Under the pieces are notes generated by a model. The model was not told the DNA's origin. It searched no databases and saw nothing but the letters and a program-made list of their open reading frames with translations. Shown one piece after another: positions 25,901 to 36,970 of a DNA stretch of 64,000 nucleotides. This stretch comes from Onchocerca lupi (lineage: Eukaryota > Nematoda > Chromadorea > Rhabditida > Onchocercidae): positions 1 through 64,000 of the forward strand of contig JAOVVO010000031.1 in the NCBI GenBank assembly GCA_028564675.1, in the 5' to 3' direction. A program made the translations under genes and the position numbers. The number at the start of each line of letters is the position of its first letter. The stretch's first letter is position 1.

Positions 25901-27180
25901 CTATTGAAGAAGATCTTGTCATTTTATTTTTTTCTAATTCTTCATTATCTTCTTTTTTTTTTTTTTCTTTTTTTTTTTTTGTTTTTTAAATAAACTATTA
26001 GGACATGAGCTATTCGAATGAAACTATAATTGCTTGGTATCAAAATATTGAGAGATTTGTTTTGGGAGAATTTACAAACATTTATTTAGATATATCAATA
26101 TTGCGTAATAACAAATTATGGCAAGCCAATCATAATTAATATTCATGATTTTTCGAATAGCTAATAGTTAAAATTCATATTGGAATAGGATCGCTGACTC
26201 ATGAAAGTTATTGAGTTTTTGGTCCATTAAATGAAAGATAATTAAGCATCATTAATGTTGATTTATTTTGGTATTGCTCAAGATTCATGAAATTGAAATC
26301 TATCAGCTGTCTTAAATTTAGATGTAAAATAACAATTTTTTAAACTAATCACCTTGCAACCACTGAGAATTCCATTTAGCGCATTGTCATGAAAAACAAA
26401 TTTCCCTTTCATTATATATCCGTCAGTTAGTTCAAATTATAAAATCTTTCCAAATTATCGACGTATTCCCAGGCTTCTTGCATAAATATTATATGAAAAT
26501 ACATAGCAAAAAAGAGATATTTGCAAAAAAAAAAAAAAAAAAAAAACACACGAACGACCTAAAAACTGCCGAGCCGACACGGCAATAGTATCAGGGAAAT
26601 GATTGATGAAAAATGGCTATCAAAAAAAAAAAGTGCCCATGAAAAGAATTGGAATAATTGTTACCTAAAAACTGAAACTCGTTAATATCTAAAGTGAGCC
26701 ATTCGAAAGCAAACTCAAACATCGCGATTGCCAAAATCGATTCATAAGATACACTCAGATCTGAAATTTTCTCGGATTAATTTCAAGTCTATTTCATAAT
26801 TTCATGAATGTTTATACATATTATTGGATTATAAACACTCCAAACATCTCCAATCATCAGTCATCTTGAATTCATTTATTTATTTCATCTTCACATTATA
26901 CAAATAAATGAACAAACACATAATGCCTGGATCTTTTTTTGGTCAAAGTTATTATCGCCTTTATGAAAAGCACTCACACATAATCATGAACAAGCAATGA
27001 TGATATAAGAATGTTTCGTTCATTGATGTCGCTGAAATCGCAAGAATAAAAGAAGAAAATCAGTGATTCCTTTGTTTCAAATTTGACATTGCATAATTGC
27101 TGTAGTTGATTGTGAAATCATTTTTTTTGTCCATCAAATCAATGAGTTTTAAAAAAGCTCTCTTTCATCTTACGCTAAAT
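14584..27180. other. 12.6-kb gene-poor region
   Basis: No supported gene. It is dominated by A/T homopolymers and short repeats, including TA dinucleotides at 20672-20688. A less A+T-rich block at 15540-15870 contains the inverted repeat ACATGTT-TAGT-AACATGT at 15592-15609 and a donor-like CAG|GTAACA at about 15869, but no convincing exon. An imperfect direct repeat lies at 22101-22330. Open frames such as 15205-15540, 20763-21041 and 23217-23609 are hydrophobic or low-complexity and lack splice sites or motifs. Confidence 0.6.
22101..22330. repeat. imperfect direct repeat, two units about 168 bp apart
   Basis: Each unit contains GCCTGAAAA.TCTG.AAACTGTCG.ATG.TGG followed by ATCAAAGTTTAAATAT and then A.TTTTAG or ATTTCAG. 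The units start at about 22102 and 22270. The two versions differ at several positions, so the duplication is old. No open frame spans either unit. Confidence 0.7.
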
Positions 27181-27390
27181 ACAAGCACAATTTCATGTAA
27201 TAACAAAGGCGCATGCTCCTGAGACAACAAAGGATCTTTCTTGTATCCCCAAAATGATACTATGATCTTCCATCGACGAAGAAGAAGAGGGTCCTGAGTA
27301 CAAAAATCATTTCAAAGAACGGCTGTCATGAGCTCGGTCGGTTGGTCCAACTCGTGATGTATCAAATTTTTTATTGCGTAACCCCATCTC
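27181..27390. other. patch of higher G+C, function unknown
   Basis: About 200 bp are much richer in G+C than the 13 kb to the left, with blocks such as GGCGCATGCTCCTGAG, CGACGAAGAAGAAGAGGG and GAGCTCGGTCGGTTGGTCC. No long open frame, tRNA fold or known RNA motif was recognised. It lies 110 bp before the SL1-like sequence. It may be a promoter, an RNA gene or an old insertion. Confidence 0.35.
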
Positions 27391-27501
27391 CCCTTCTTTC
27401 GTATTATAATTTCTTCATGAAAGTTGTCCTTTTGATATTATCGAAATTTTACTGTTGATATAATTGTTGCGTTCATTAATTAACAATTTAATCATTAGAA
27501 A

Positions 27502-27523
27502 TGTTTAATTACCCAAGTTTAAG
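27502..27523 (+). ncRNA. SL1 spliced-leader-like sequence (RNA gene or relic)
   Basis: From 27503 the plus strand reads GTTTAATTACCCAAGTTTAA then G. The conserved 22-nt nematode SL1 differs only in its first base (G; here T at 27502) and at position 20 (G; here A). The next bases are GT, as at the leader's 5' splice site in SL RNA. A TAAAC at 27541-27545 could pair with GTTTA at 27503-27507. I could not find a convincing Sm site (A-T4-6-G) at the usual distance, and no 5S rRNA gene is adjacent. It could therefore be a divergent SL RNA gene, a pseudogene, or a relic of a reinserted trans-spliced mRNA. No coding sequence follows directly. The match is far better than expected by chance. Confidence 0.6.
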
Positions 27524-27961
27524 GTTCCTTCTCAAATGAGTAAACAATAAAATTGAAGAAACTGTGAGAACTGAAGAACAGATTTCAGCCTATTATTTTG
27601 TCACGATCAGAAAGAAAAAAGAGCGACTATTGATTTTTATGATGTGAAATTCATCAAAGTACACAAGAAAATTATAAAATAAGCTGTGAAAATGAAATAA
27701 TTACAAGTTCAAAGGTCGAAAAGAAGAAAATGTTTTCTAACACCGAACAGTTCTTGGATGGAAAAGATGATGCCAATCATGATTTTCAAGCACATATGAT
27801 CATGAATCGGCTTTTATCTCCATACAATCTTATATAGATTCATGTGAAAAAGGGAGAAAAAAAATTTTCTTTATTTATCATTGAGGTTTTCTTATTATTT
27901 CGAAATCAATGATTTTCGAATGCAAGTTAAATCAAACAGTCAATGTGCTTTTCGGTAAAAA

Positions 27962-28082
27962 TCATTTGTCCCAGGTGATCATCCACTTGTAGATGGCGTT
28001 GTAATTGCCTTCATTTTTAATCAATCGTGATATGGATAACGCAAAATAAAGTGCAAATTTTCTGGCTTCTTCAATCGATACT
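27962..28082 (-). CDS. putative terminal exon of an unidentified minus-strand gene
   Basis: After a TTCATTCTAG acceptor (ending at 28083) the minus strand reads one leftover base and then 39 codons from Val-Ser-Ile-Glu-Glu to Trp-Asp-Lys and a TGA stop. The peptide includes ARKFALYFALSISRLIKNEG and YNAIYKWMITWDK. Composition is coding-like (two Trp, balanced Ala/Glu/Gly) and unlike the Lys/Ile/Asn/Phe-rich spurious frames nearby. The local G+C is raised. I do not recognise the family. The preceding exon should end with two bases of a split codon and lie at higher coordinates; I could not identify it confidently. Confidence 0.4.
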
Positions 28083-29640
28083 CTAGAATGAAACATAAAT
28101 TAGTCTTTTCAGTAATTTAAAAATTCTGAATTTTTCAAATAAGCATCTGGGCACATAAAAAGAAGAATCGATTTAAAAAATAAAATTGTAAAATCTATTG
28201 ATCTACAACTTCTATTAACAACTTAGATAAATGAATCAATTAATTGAATTAAATGAAACTTTGCTATTATAAGCTTTTCAGATGCAACTATCTGACATAC
28301 TGTATCCAATATTCGGGTTACAATGTTTCTGAACAAAATTTTCATAATAAATTTTATTATGTAAAATTTTCAACTTTAATGTCTTATTTCATTGTTTTTA
28401 TAGAACATGTAAGAATTATCATTTTCTAATATTTCGATTATCACATATTAATCAGTCTTGAAATAATGCGAGTGCTAATTAATTATAATTAATTCATTCG
28501 ATAACTGGTAAATTTTTTTGGTTATTAAAATGAATGATTTTTATGTCACAAAGAGATGAATCATAGTTAACATAAATTTCTAATCGTTTTGTTACTATGC
28601 TTAATTTAATTTTTTAACCAATTTAAAGTTTGGTAAATTCATTTTCATTTCTAAAGTAATTTTTTTTTATTTCAAAAAATTATGTCATGAAATTTAGAGA
28701 GTATGATATCATATATTCTTGGCTATCAGAAGTATTTCAAGTAATGATTGCGAGAAATATAGCTCATAAGCTAATAGTAATGCACGATTTTGGGCCAAAT
28801 ATGATTTTTGATATAAGTTTATGATATGAATTATTTGTCTATTCAATCGTAGTTAAAAAAAATTTCACAGTTTGAAATTGTGCAAACTTTTTTTGGCTAA
28901 TAAATATCTAACTTTTTTGTTTGAAACTTCCATGAAATGCATATTATTCTATGCATTATTACATTAAATTATCATTATTTTCATAAATTTAAATTAAATT
29001 TATGAACTGAAAAAATAAAAACTTGAAATAATCAAAGAATATTAATAAAAAATTACGAATTGAAAAATAAAAACTTGAAATAATCAAAGAATATTAATAA
29101 ATATGCAGAAAGGCTCACTAACAAATATCTAAAAAATTATTTTATAAATAGAAAAATAGTAAAAAATAATATATGATTATTTTTGGAACACAAAAAGATG
29201 AAAAATTCTATTATTTGCAGCAAAAAAGATTTCGCTCACTCTTTTCTTTTTTCTTTTTTAAAAATTTTTAATTTTCGCTGATAAATTCTAGAAACTAAAT
29301 GATAAGGAATTCTTTTGAGAATTCAATATTATGTGGCAAATTGTTGGCAGTTTAATTTCTGCAATTTACGATAAAAAAAAAATTGATCATGAACGTTCTA
29401 GGAATAAGTTACAGTTTACTATCAGTTTTTCGATAAAAATCATTGATAATCATAAAATTCTGCTAATGGACTGCTTGTACTGATAATGATAACAAAAAAA
29501 AAAATGAGACAAAGTTCTAAGTAATCGAAATGAATCTTAAATAATTAATTGAATTAACTCAAAAAATGTATAATATATTACAAAATTATTCGTATAAATA
29601 AATATGTATTTGTTAATATGCAAATTACTATCCATCTTAC
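28083..29640. other. possible introns of the unidentified minus-strand gene
   Basis: No exon can be called confidently. A stretch at about 28690-28850 is open on both strands: the minus strand gives a peptide containing SYLAQNRALLLAYELYFSQS, but no GT donor follows before a stop. A short tandem duplication lies at 29007-29101. Confidence 0.35.
29007..29101. repeat. two-copy tandem duplication, about 53-bp period
   Basis: TGAAAAA(A)TAAAAACTTGAAATAATCAAAGAATATTAATAA occurs twice, nearly identical, separated by about 12 bp. Confidence 0.9.
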
Positions 29641-29774
29641 GTAATTTATAAATAATTCTTCTTTTACTGAATTCATATTGTTTACAACTGCCAACTTAAT
29701 AAATAGTCTTGCAATTAATTTTCCTTCGTCTGTTTGTTCAATCATTTTTTGATAAGTTGTATTCAACTTTTTCC
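29641..29774 (-). CDS. putative internal exon of an unidentified minus-strand gene
   Basis: A minus-strand open segment of 44 codons ends exactly at a strong donor (TAC|GTAAGA at 29640). It begins after a weak acceptor-like GATGAG at about 29775; an in-frame stop lies just upstream. The peptide contains TTYQKMIEQTDEGKLIARLF and KLAVVNNMNSVKEELFINY, which looks like a helical coding segment. It may belong to the same gene as 27962-28082, with the gap as introns, but no intermediate exon was proven. The family is not recognised. Confidence 0.3.
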
Positions 29775-30662
29775 CTCATCAATTAAAATAAAAAAAAAAA
29801 AAAGTTTAATTAACTGAATTTTACGTTTTGGAAAATAAAAACGGAAAGATTCGAAGAACATAGCAAAATTTGTTAAATTTTTAAAATTGAAAAAAGGGCA
29901 AAAAACAATGGATAAATTATATTTTAGAAAAATATTTTCTATTCAGAATGAAAAAAAACAAATAAATTTTCAAACTTTCAGATCATTATTATCAAGCAAG
30001 AATGCATAAAAAGCTTAAACTTCGAGTAAAATTTTTTGAAATTTAAGAAAGAATTTTTTTTTTAATTCTAAAATTTTTGCAATCTGATCAATTTAAATGA
30101 TAATTCAGGAAATTTTTCATTAAGAATTGATTTAAATCAAAATCTTTAATTATAATCCTTTCACTTTTTTCGCTTTTATTTTTCGAAAACAAAAAATAAA
30201 AATTTATCATTTCCTAATTTATTGTAATTTTAATTTGTATTCTTGAACAAAATTGATTTTTTATCATTTAACTGTCATCAGCTAGACAAATTATTTCATT
30301 TCATCTTAATTATCACGAAATATACTGAGCTATTTTTAATTATAAAATAACGATTTTTATCAATTCTTCAATTTTTTTTTTAATTCTTAATATATCTATT
30401 TTCCTTTCTCCATTCAAAAAATATTAATATTATTTTATCATATCCAGAATTCATCTTGTTTCAATTTTTGTTTCCAAAAATGAAAGACAAAAAAAATGCT
30501 ACTTCATTAATTATATAGTACATAGTTTTGAAATTAATAAAAGCAGATTATCCGATTTTTTTAAATTAAAAAAAATATTTTTAAAATTTTTTGAAATTTT
30601 TTCTACTTTTTTTTTACTTTCTCTTTTTTTTCTTTTAAACCTTTCAATTTTTTTCTCGTTTT
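29775..30662. other. intergenic between the putative minus-strand exons and the phosphatase gene
   Basis: A+T-rich DNA with no recognised gene. If the minus-strand gene is real, its promoter and first exons should lie here, and it would be divergent to the phosphatase gene. Confidence 0.45.
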
Positions 30663-30677
30663 CTTTTAAAGGGTTTA
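30663..30677 (+). promoter_or_regulatory. splice acceptor just upstream of ATG (likely SL trans-splice site)
   Basis: CTTTTAAAG ends at 30671, preceded by a T/C-rich run. The ATG follows after 6 nt (GGTTTA). Confidence 0.5.
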
Positions 30678-33529
30678 ATGCGTCAAAAGTTGTCGAAGGA
30701 AGAAGAAAGCGATTTAGCTACATGCGAAGAAGAGGGTATATTAATTTAAATATATTCTTTCATTATTATTTTTTAAATTTATTTCAATTCTGTATGAATA
30801 TTCCATGATAAAACATTTCCGGTAATTCTATTCCACTATTTAATTCTTTTAATTCTTATTCGATTATGCAAATATACACTTATGCATATAAGGTATTTCA
30901 AATGGTATATGTTTATCATATCTTAGAATTATGCCCAGTTTTCTTTTTTTTTTTTTTTTAAATCATTCCGGATATATTAATTCTTATAGTAATTTTTTGA
31001 CGCCGAATAAAATATTTCAAGCAGAAAATAAGTTTTCCATTTTTTTTTTAGTTAATTTAAAATTTAAAAATTTTTTTCTGCCAGTTCTTTTTTTCATCAA
31101 TTCTGCTCTAATATTATAAACCATAAAATGTTCTATCAAAAAATAATGGCAAAAGGTTAAAATAATAACGATAATAAATGATAATAATGATATTAATAAT
31201 AATAGATAACAATAATGATAATAAAAACCGAAAATATTGATAAAACAAATGTTAAAATTTAAATTATTTATAGCAGGAAAATATCCTACTCGAAAAGCTC
31301 ATTTACCGTAAGTATTCAACAATAATAACAACCACTGTTTCAATAATAATTATTTATAAATATTTTCGTTTTTTTATCTCACTTTTTTTTTTAAAATTTA
31401 ATTTTGCAATAAATTTGCTCTTTTTCATATTTTAGAAATATTATATTAAATTTAATAATATTAATATTGAAAAATTCTTTTTTCTTCTATAATTTGTCTC
31501 GAAAAATGAAAAAATTACTGATTAAAAATTGGATTTTTTTTTTTTTAGAGGTCGAAGAAAAAAAAATGTAAGTTGTACTGTATAGTTTTCATCATTTTTC
31601 AAGTAGAAATATTTATTAGTATCGAAAATGACTAATTAATTATTATATTATTGTCGATTAATTGTAATATTATCATACTTATATTGCCATTATCGATTAA
31701 TTAATTATCTAATAACAATGTTTAGTATTGTAATTAATAATTTATGAATATTTGCAAATTTTTTGAAAATATTTTAATATGATATTTAAATTTCAGTTAT
31801 CAAAAGAAAGGCTTGGTAGATTACAAACATCAAAAGGAGAAACTAAAAAAGCAAAAACATATATTAAGGATGAAATTATGAGAGAGAAAGATATTGATAT
31901 CGATTCAGGTGATAAATCGAATGATGTTTTCTGCCTTTTATGCAATTTGTTCCAATTAATTAGGAAAATTTCAATTCTGATAAAGTCTGAATTTAATTGA
32001 TAGATAGTATCAATATTTTGCACTATCAAAGTTCAAATGCTAAACTTACAAGAATTAAATTTAATTTTTATTATAATTTTTGGTTCTTTTTTATCTTGTA
32101 AATTTTAAATTGAAGACAGAATAAGATAAAACTTTTAGAAGTTACCATTGTTACCTATAATAAATGAAGGTAAAGATGACGTTTTTAAGGATTAAAAGAT
32201 TTGCAAATTATTGCGGAAAAAAGTGGCGATAATGCTTTTGAATGGATTAAATCCACTTGTCGTAAAGGTTTGCGACCGATAGTGAAGGATTTTGCGGCTG
32301 TCAGAAAATTTATACCACCTAAAATAACAACAATTATGTTTGATCGATATCCTGCTAAAAATCGGTGAATTGCAAATTCATTGATAATAATGATTATCTC
32401 TTTTTTTTTTTTTTTAATTATTTAAATAATTTTGTGAAATAATCTTTATTATCACTCCTGAGAGAACGATAGGAGTAATAATAAAAATTAGAATTAAATT
32501 GAATCAACAACAATTCAATTATAACTTTTAATATTATATTATTTAATGAAATAAATAGCATTAAAACAATAAAGATGCTTTAGACAAAATCCTTTATAAA
32601 AGTTATGATTTGTATTTTATTATTTGACGGATTAACTTTATTATAATATAAATTTTTTAGAAATAAATAATTGAATAATAGATTCAAAATTGATTTTCAA
32701 TTTAATTTGAAATGAAGAACTTTTTGATTTTGATATTTTTTCAAAAAAAAAAAAAAAAAAAAAATAATAATAATAATAAAATCAATTTTTAAGCTTATTT
32801 AAGGTATACCGATGTAATGTGCCTCGATAAAACACGGGTAATCTTGAAAGATCGACCAAGAAATAATAATTACATTCATGCTAATTGGGTTCAACTATCA
32901 ACTAATAAACGATATATTTGTACACAAGGTCCACTCGACGAAACAATTGAAGATTTTTGGTGGATGATTTTTAAGGTTTCTATCAAAAATTGATCCATTT
33001 TAATCTTTTCTTTTTTTTTTTTTTTCGAGATTTTCATTTTAAATGAATCAATTCTTGAATAAATGAATGAATATGTAAAAGCTTATGAATATCTGAATAA
33101 CATGTATGAATTTAATTATTCAATGATTTGTGTGCAAATTGATTTATGTTAATTTGTAGATTATTTTGCAAATTGATAATGAATTATTTAAAAAAAAAAA
33201 AAAAAAAGATGAAAAATTTGAAAAATTTTATTTTAATTAATACATATTTTATATATATTATATTTTTTATAAAATTTCTTTAATACTATATTTGATAGAA
33301 TATCATTTTCTTAATAATTTTTACAAATTATTACATTAATATTGTAAATTATTTGTTTGTTTATTTATCATTTATATAAATTTTTTTTTCTTTTTTTTTT
33401 TTTTTTTTGTTTGCAACTTTATGAGTTATAGATTTAAATCAATAAATAACTAAAATGCTTGCCAATAATTTTGTATAAAAAATATTTTTTTTAATCATTT
33501 CATTCATTTTTTTTTTTCTTTCATATTTT

Positions 33530-33569
<40 letters not shown>

Positions 33570-35146
33570 CAGGAAGAAGTACAAGCGATTGTTATGTTGT
33601 GTGATTTTATTGAAGATGGTGAATCAAAATGCGCCGAATATTATCCTTTAACAACTGGTGAAAAAATTCAATTTGGTGGAATTACGATAAAAAATGAAAG
33701 AGATTGTGAACATTTAGAAGAGATTACATGTCAAAAGATGAGCATACGATTAGAGTATGTTAGATAATATTTTATTACAAAATGATAACCTTTGAACTTT
33801 ATTTCAAATGATTTATGTATTAAAACATACATGTAAATCGTTTTGAAATTATTATTGAAATATTCATAATAATGATTAGAATTTATTTACGACTACTTTT
33901 TAAACTTAATTATTTCTCAAAATTAAATTCTAATCTTCAATTCTATGAACTTATGATTATTTGATCAATTATCAGCCTTTAACAAAAATTATCATAGAGA
34001 TGATATTACAGAGATGATAAGCATCAGATTTATCACTATAGATGGTCTAGTTGGCCAGATCGTTCATCACCACGTTCTGGTGCACCATTAATTGCGCTAA
34101 TTATGAGATTAAAAACAATGCAAGAGAAGGGGCCAATTGCGGTACATTGTTCGGCAGGTATCGGTCGAACCGGTACTTTTTGCGCCGTTGATTATGCCAT
34201 CGATCGACTTAATGAAGAAGGAACTCTTTCTTTACCTGATGTTTGCTTTTTTTTTTTTTTTAATTAAACAATTCCTTTAAAAATAGAAATTTGACAAATA
34301 TTTAGGAAAAAAGAAAACTTAATTTTTTGAAAAATTTGAAATCATTTTTAATGGAAATTAAATAAAGTATTTTATACTAATTATTTAATAGATATGAATA
34401 CTTTTATTGATTTATCAAATTATATGAAAAAAAATTAATGGTTATATTATGATTAAATAATGCCAAAATATAATATCGACAAAAATTGGAATAAATTTGG
34501 AAAAAATAGTAAAATTATTCCATAGCATTAATTTGAATAATTAAGTTTATTGGAATCATAGATAGTTTGCCTCATTAATTAATTAATTAAATGAACAGAC
34601 AATTTTAAATCAATCAAATTTTAATGAATAGTGATAAATAAATGCAATGATAATCTAAATTAGTTATGATTAGAAGATAAAATTATCCATATCAGAAAAC
34701 TATAATGCAATCAGATAAATTATTAATGATATGATATTCAATTTATTTATAAATCCAATTATTTAATTTAAAAAAAATTTGTTAGTTAAAAAAAAAATTT
34801 TTTTTTTCGATAATTTCTCGAATTTATCATAAAGTCTTGAATATTGCTGATATTTATCAAGTATAATTTGATGAATAATAACAGTACTAATATTAATTAG
34901 TGATAAAATAATGATAATAATAATAATAAATGATAAGAATAGTTCATCTAGATTATTAAAGAACTTCGTCATCAACGATTACATTCGGTGCAATCAGTAT
35001 TGCAATATTTATATGTACATATTTGTATTATTGAATATATGCAAACAATTAAATCATTACCGCAAGATATATTTATTCGACGATTTCGACGTGATTATGA
35101 AAAATATTTGAAAAAATTTAATGAACGTTTAGCAAAAGATAAGTAG
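30678..35146 (+). CDS. protein tyrosine phosphatase, 9 exons, 391 aa
   Basis: Exons: 30678-30735, 31274-31307, 31549-31567, 31797-31908, 32190-32364, 32804-32975, 33573-33754, 34012-34240, 34952-35146. All introns are GT-AG and the total is 1176 nt. It has one classical PTP domain from about residue 85 to the end. The substrate loop AKNRYTDV spans an exon junction near residue 130. Further motifs are ICTQGPLDETIEDFW, the WPD loop (Trp265-Pro266-Asp267), the P-loop HCSAGIGRT (nucleophile Cys297, Arg303), and a Q-loop glutamine at 341. All catalytic residues are present, so it should remove phosphate from phosphotyrosine. The first 75 residues are basic and Lys/Glu-rich, with no signal peptide or membrane segment, so it is probably cytosolic. 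Short single-domain PTPs of this form are greatly expanded in nematodes, many expressed in the male germline; that role here is inference. Exon 3 is only 19 nt. The acceptor of exon 7 follows 35 T residues. Confidence 0.95.
33535..33569. repeat. poly-T run, 35 nt, at a splice acceptor
   Basis: Uninterrupted T run followed by CAG, the acceptor of phosphatase exon 7 at 33573. It serves as an extreme polypyrimidine tract. Confidence 0.95.
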
Positions 35147-36720
35147 CATTTGAGTGATTGAAAAAAAAAAAATGATAAGTGTTATCAAATAATATATCAG
35201 TTATAATCATTATTACATATTATGAATGCAAAATTATTCACATTGATATATGTACATTGAAAATTGCATTTTTAATAAATAATTTTTTAATACTTTTGAT
35301 TGCAAATCATTTAATTTTTTGTTTCATTGAATTAATTTTGAAATTTTGAAAACTTTTTTTTCAGATTTTTTAGTCTTTAACACTTTTTTTTTTTTTTTTT
35401 TTTGCTGAAATAGTTTAAGTTTTAAAATTATATTTTTGAAGCGTTTGGAAATTTTTCAATTTTTAAAGATTTAGTATATATTTTTTAGTATTTTTTGTTA
35501 TCTACAAATGGAATTTATTCTTTTTTTATGATCTTTTAGTTTATTTTAGAATTTTTTATTTGAATTATTTTGAAAACTAAATTTGTTAATAACAATGACA
35601 AAGAAAGGGTTGGTCTATTAGTAAATAATAAGCAAATGCAAAATATCTATTAAAAAAGAAAATTAATTAATGTTAGTTTTCGATTTTAAGTTTCAATGAA
35701 AAGTTAATTATGAAAGAAATACAGTAAAAAGCAAAACAAACAAATATCAGAAAGAAAAAAAACTGTGAAATATCAAAAAAACTAAGAATAATTAGTAAAT
35801 TTTATTATTGATGATAAATGATATATTTAAAATTATATCATTTATTGTATTTATTAATTATTTGTAGAATATATTTGAATTATGTTTTATTTTTAGATTG
35901 TTTCATATTTTTTAAATGCAAATTAATTAATTATTTTTATAAAATATTGAATTATATTTGACCAATTATATCTAAACGAAGTAATCACTTGTTGGAATAA
36001 TAATTTTCTATGTTTAAAACAAATAAAAGGAGCAGCAAAGCGTAATTGCAAAATTTCAATATTTGAAATTAAGGACATAAAATTATTTGATAAATTATCA
36101 AAATGATATTAAAGCATACGCTTGATAATAATGATAAATCTGAATTGATGAAGAAAATAAGCTCAAAATATTTGAAAAAGTAATTTGAATATTATGAAAA
36201 TTAAGTTACAAATTTTCACTAATCATAATATTGTTATTATTACTTTGCCATCTTTAATTTTAATAATATGCAAAAATTTATTTTTAAATCTATATTATTA
36301 TAGCAGTAAGGCATCTATAACTTAATTTAAATTTTACTTATAATTACATAATTCATTTTATCACAAAATATTCAAGAATTAAGCTATGAAAAGAGTTAAC
36401 TAACAATTTGAAATATATCTCAAAATTTGAAATTAGATAATTTCAATTTGAAACATGTATAAATAATTATTATTAATAAACTTAAGTACACAAATTCGAA
36501 TTCATACCGTACTTCTTATTAAGGCTAATTTATAATGCTAAATATTTTGAATACAAATAACTAATTGCATAACTAGTTTTTTATTTCCAATTAAATGATA
36601 TTCATTATAAGCATCCTTTTTATGATATTATTTGTTCAACTATTTGTGATGAACATATTTCTGCTGATAATGGTACCAGGTTTACTTCATAAAACACCTG
36701 AATTTGAGATTGAAGGTTAT
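35147..36720. other. 3' flank of the phosphatase gene, intergenic
   Basis: No gene seen; A+T-rich with short poly-T runs. Confidence 0.6.
35274..35279 (+). terminator. candidate polyadenylation signal for the phosphatase gene
   Basis: AATAAA lies 128 nt after the TAG stop and is followed by a T-rich stretch. Confidence 0.5.
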
Positions 36721-36729
36721 CTGGCGTGT

Positions 36730-36970
36730 AAAAAAAACGATACTCTCGTTTTTTTGCGATGTTGATAAAAACGGTTGATAAATTTATCCCACTAATTGAT
36801 GACCCCTTGCTAGAAAGGTCATCAGTTATGCCAAGTTGATATGATTGATAAATTTACTCCACTAATTGATGACCCCTTGCTAGAAAGGTCATCAGTTGAT
36901 ATGGTTGATAAATTTAAACCCACTAATTGATGACCCTTTGCTAGAAAGGTCATCAATTAGTGGGTTAAAT
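36730..36970. repeat. tandem array of hairpin-forming repeats
   Basis: Three units share TTGATAAATTTA, CCACTAATTGATGACC, a CTTGCTAGAAA-type loop and GGTCATCA. They start at 36775, 36845 and 36905. Every unit contains the inverted repeat TGATGACC/GGTCATCA. In the third unit the arms extend to a perfect 19-bp palindromic stem (36917-36935 with 36948-36966) around a 12-nt loop. A separate hairpin, AAAAAAACGA-TACTC-TCGTTTTTTT, sits at 36731-36755. The block is richer in G+C than its surroundings. It could be a foldback or MITE-derived satellite, or encode a structured RNA; the family is not recognised. Confidence 0.85.

Noticed and set aside
28280..28340. 28-nt minus-strand exon-like segment (acceptor TTCAG, donor GTATGT) encoding KHCNPNIGY
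   Set aside because: Its phase does not join to the terminal exon at 28082; joining gives a frame that stops early.
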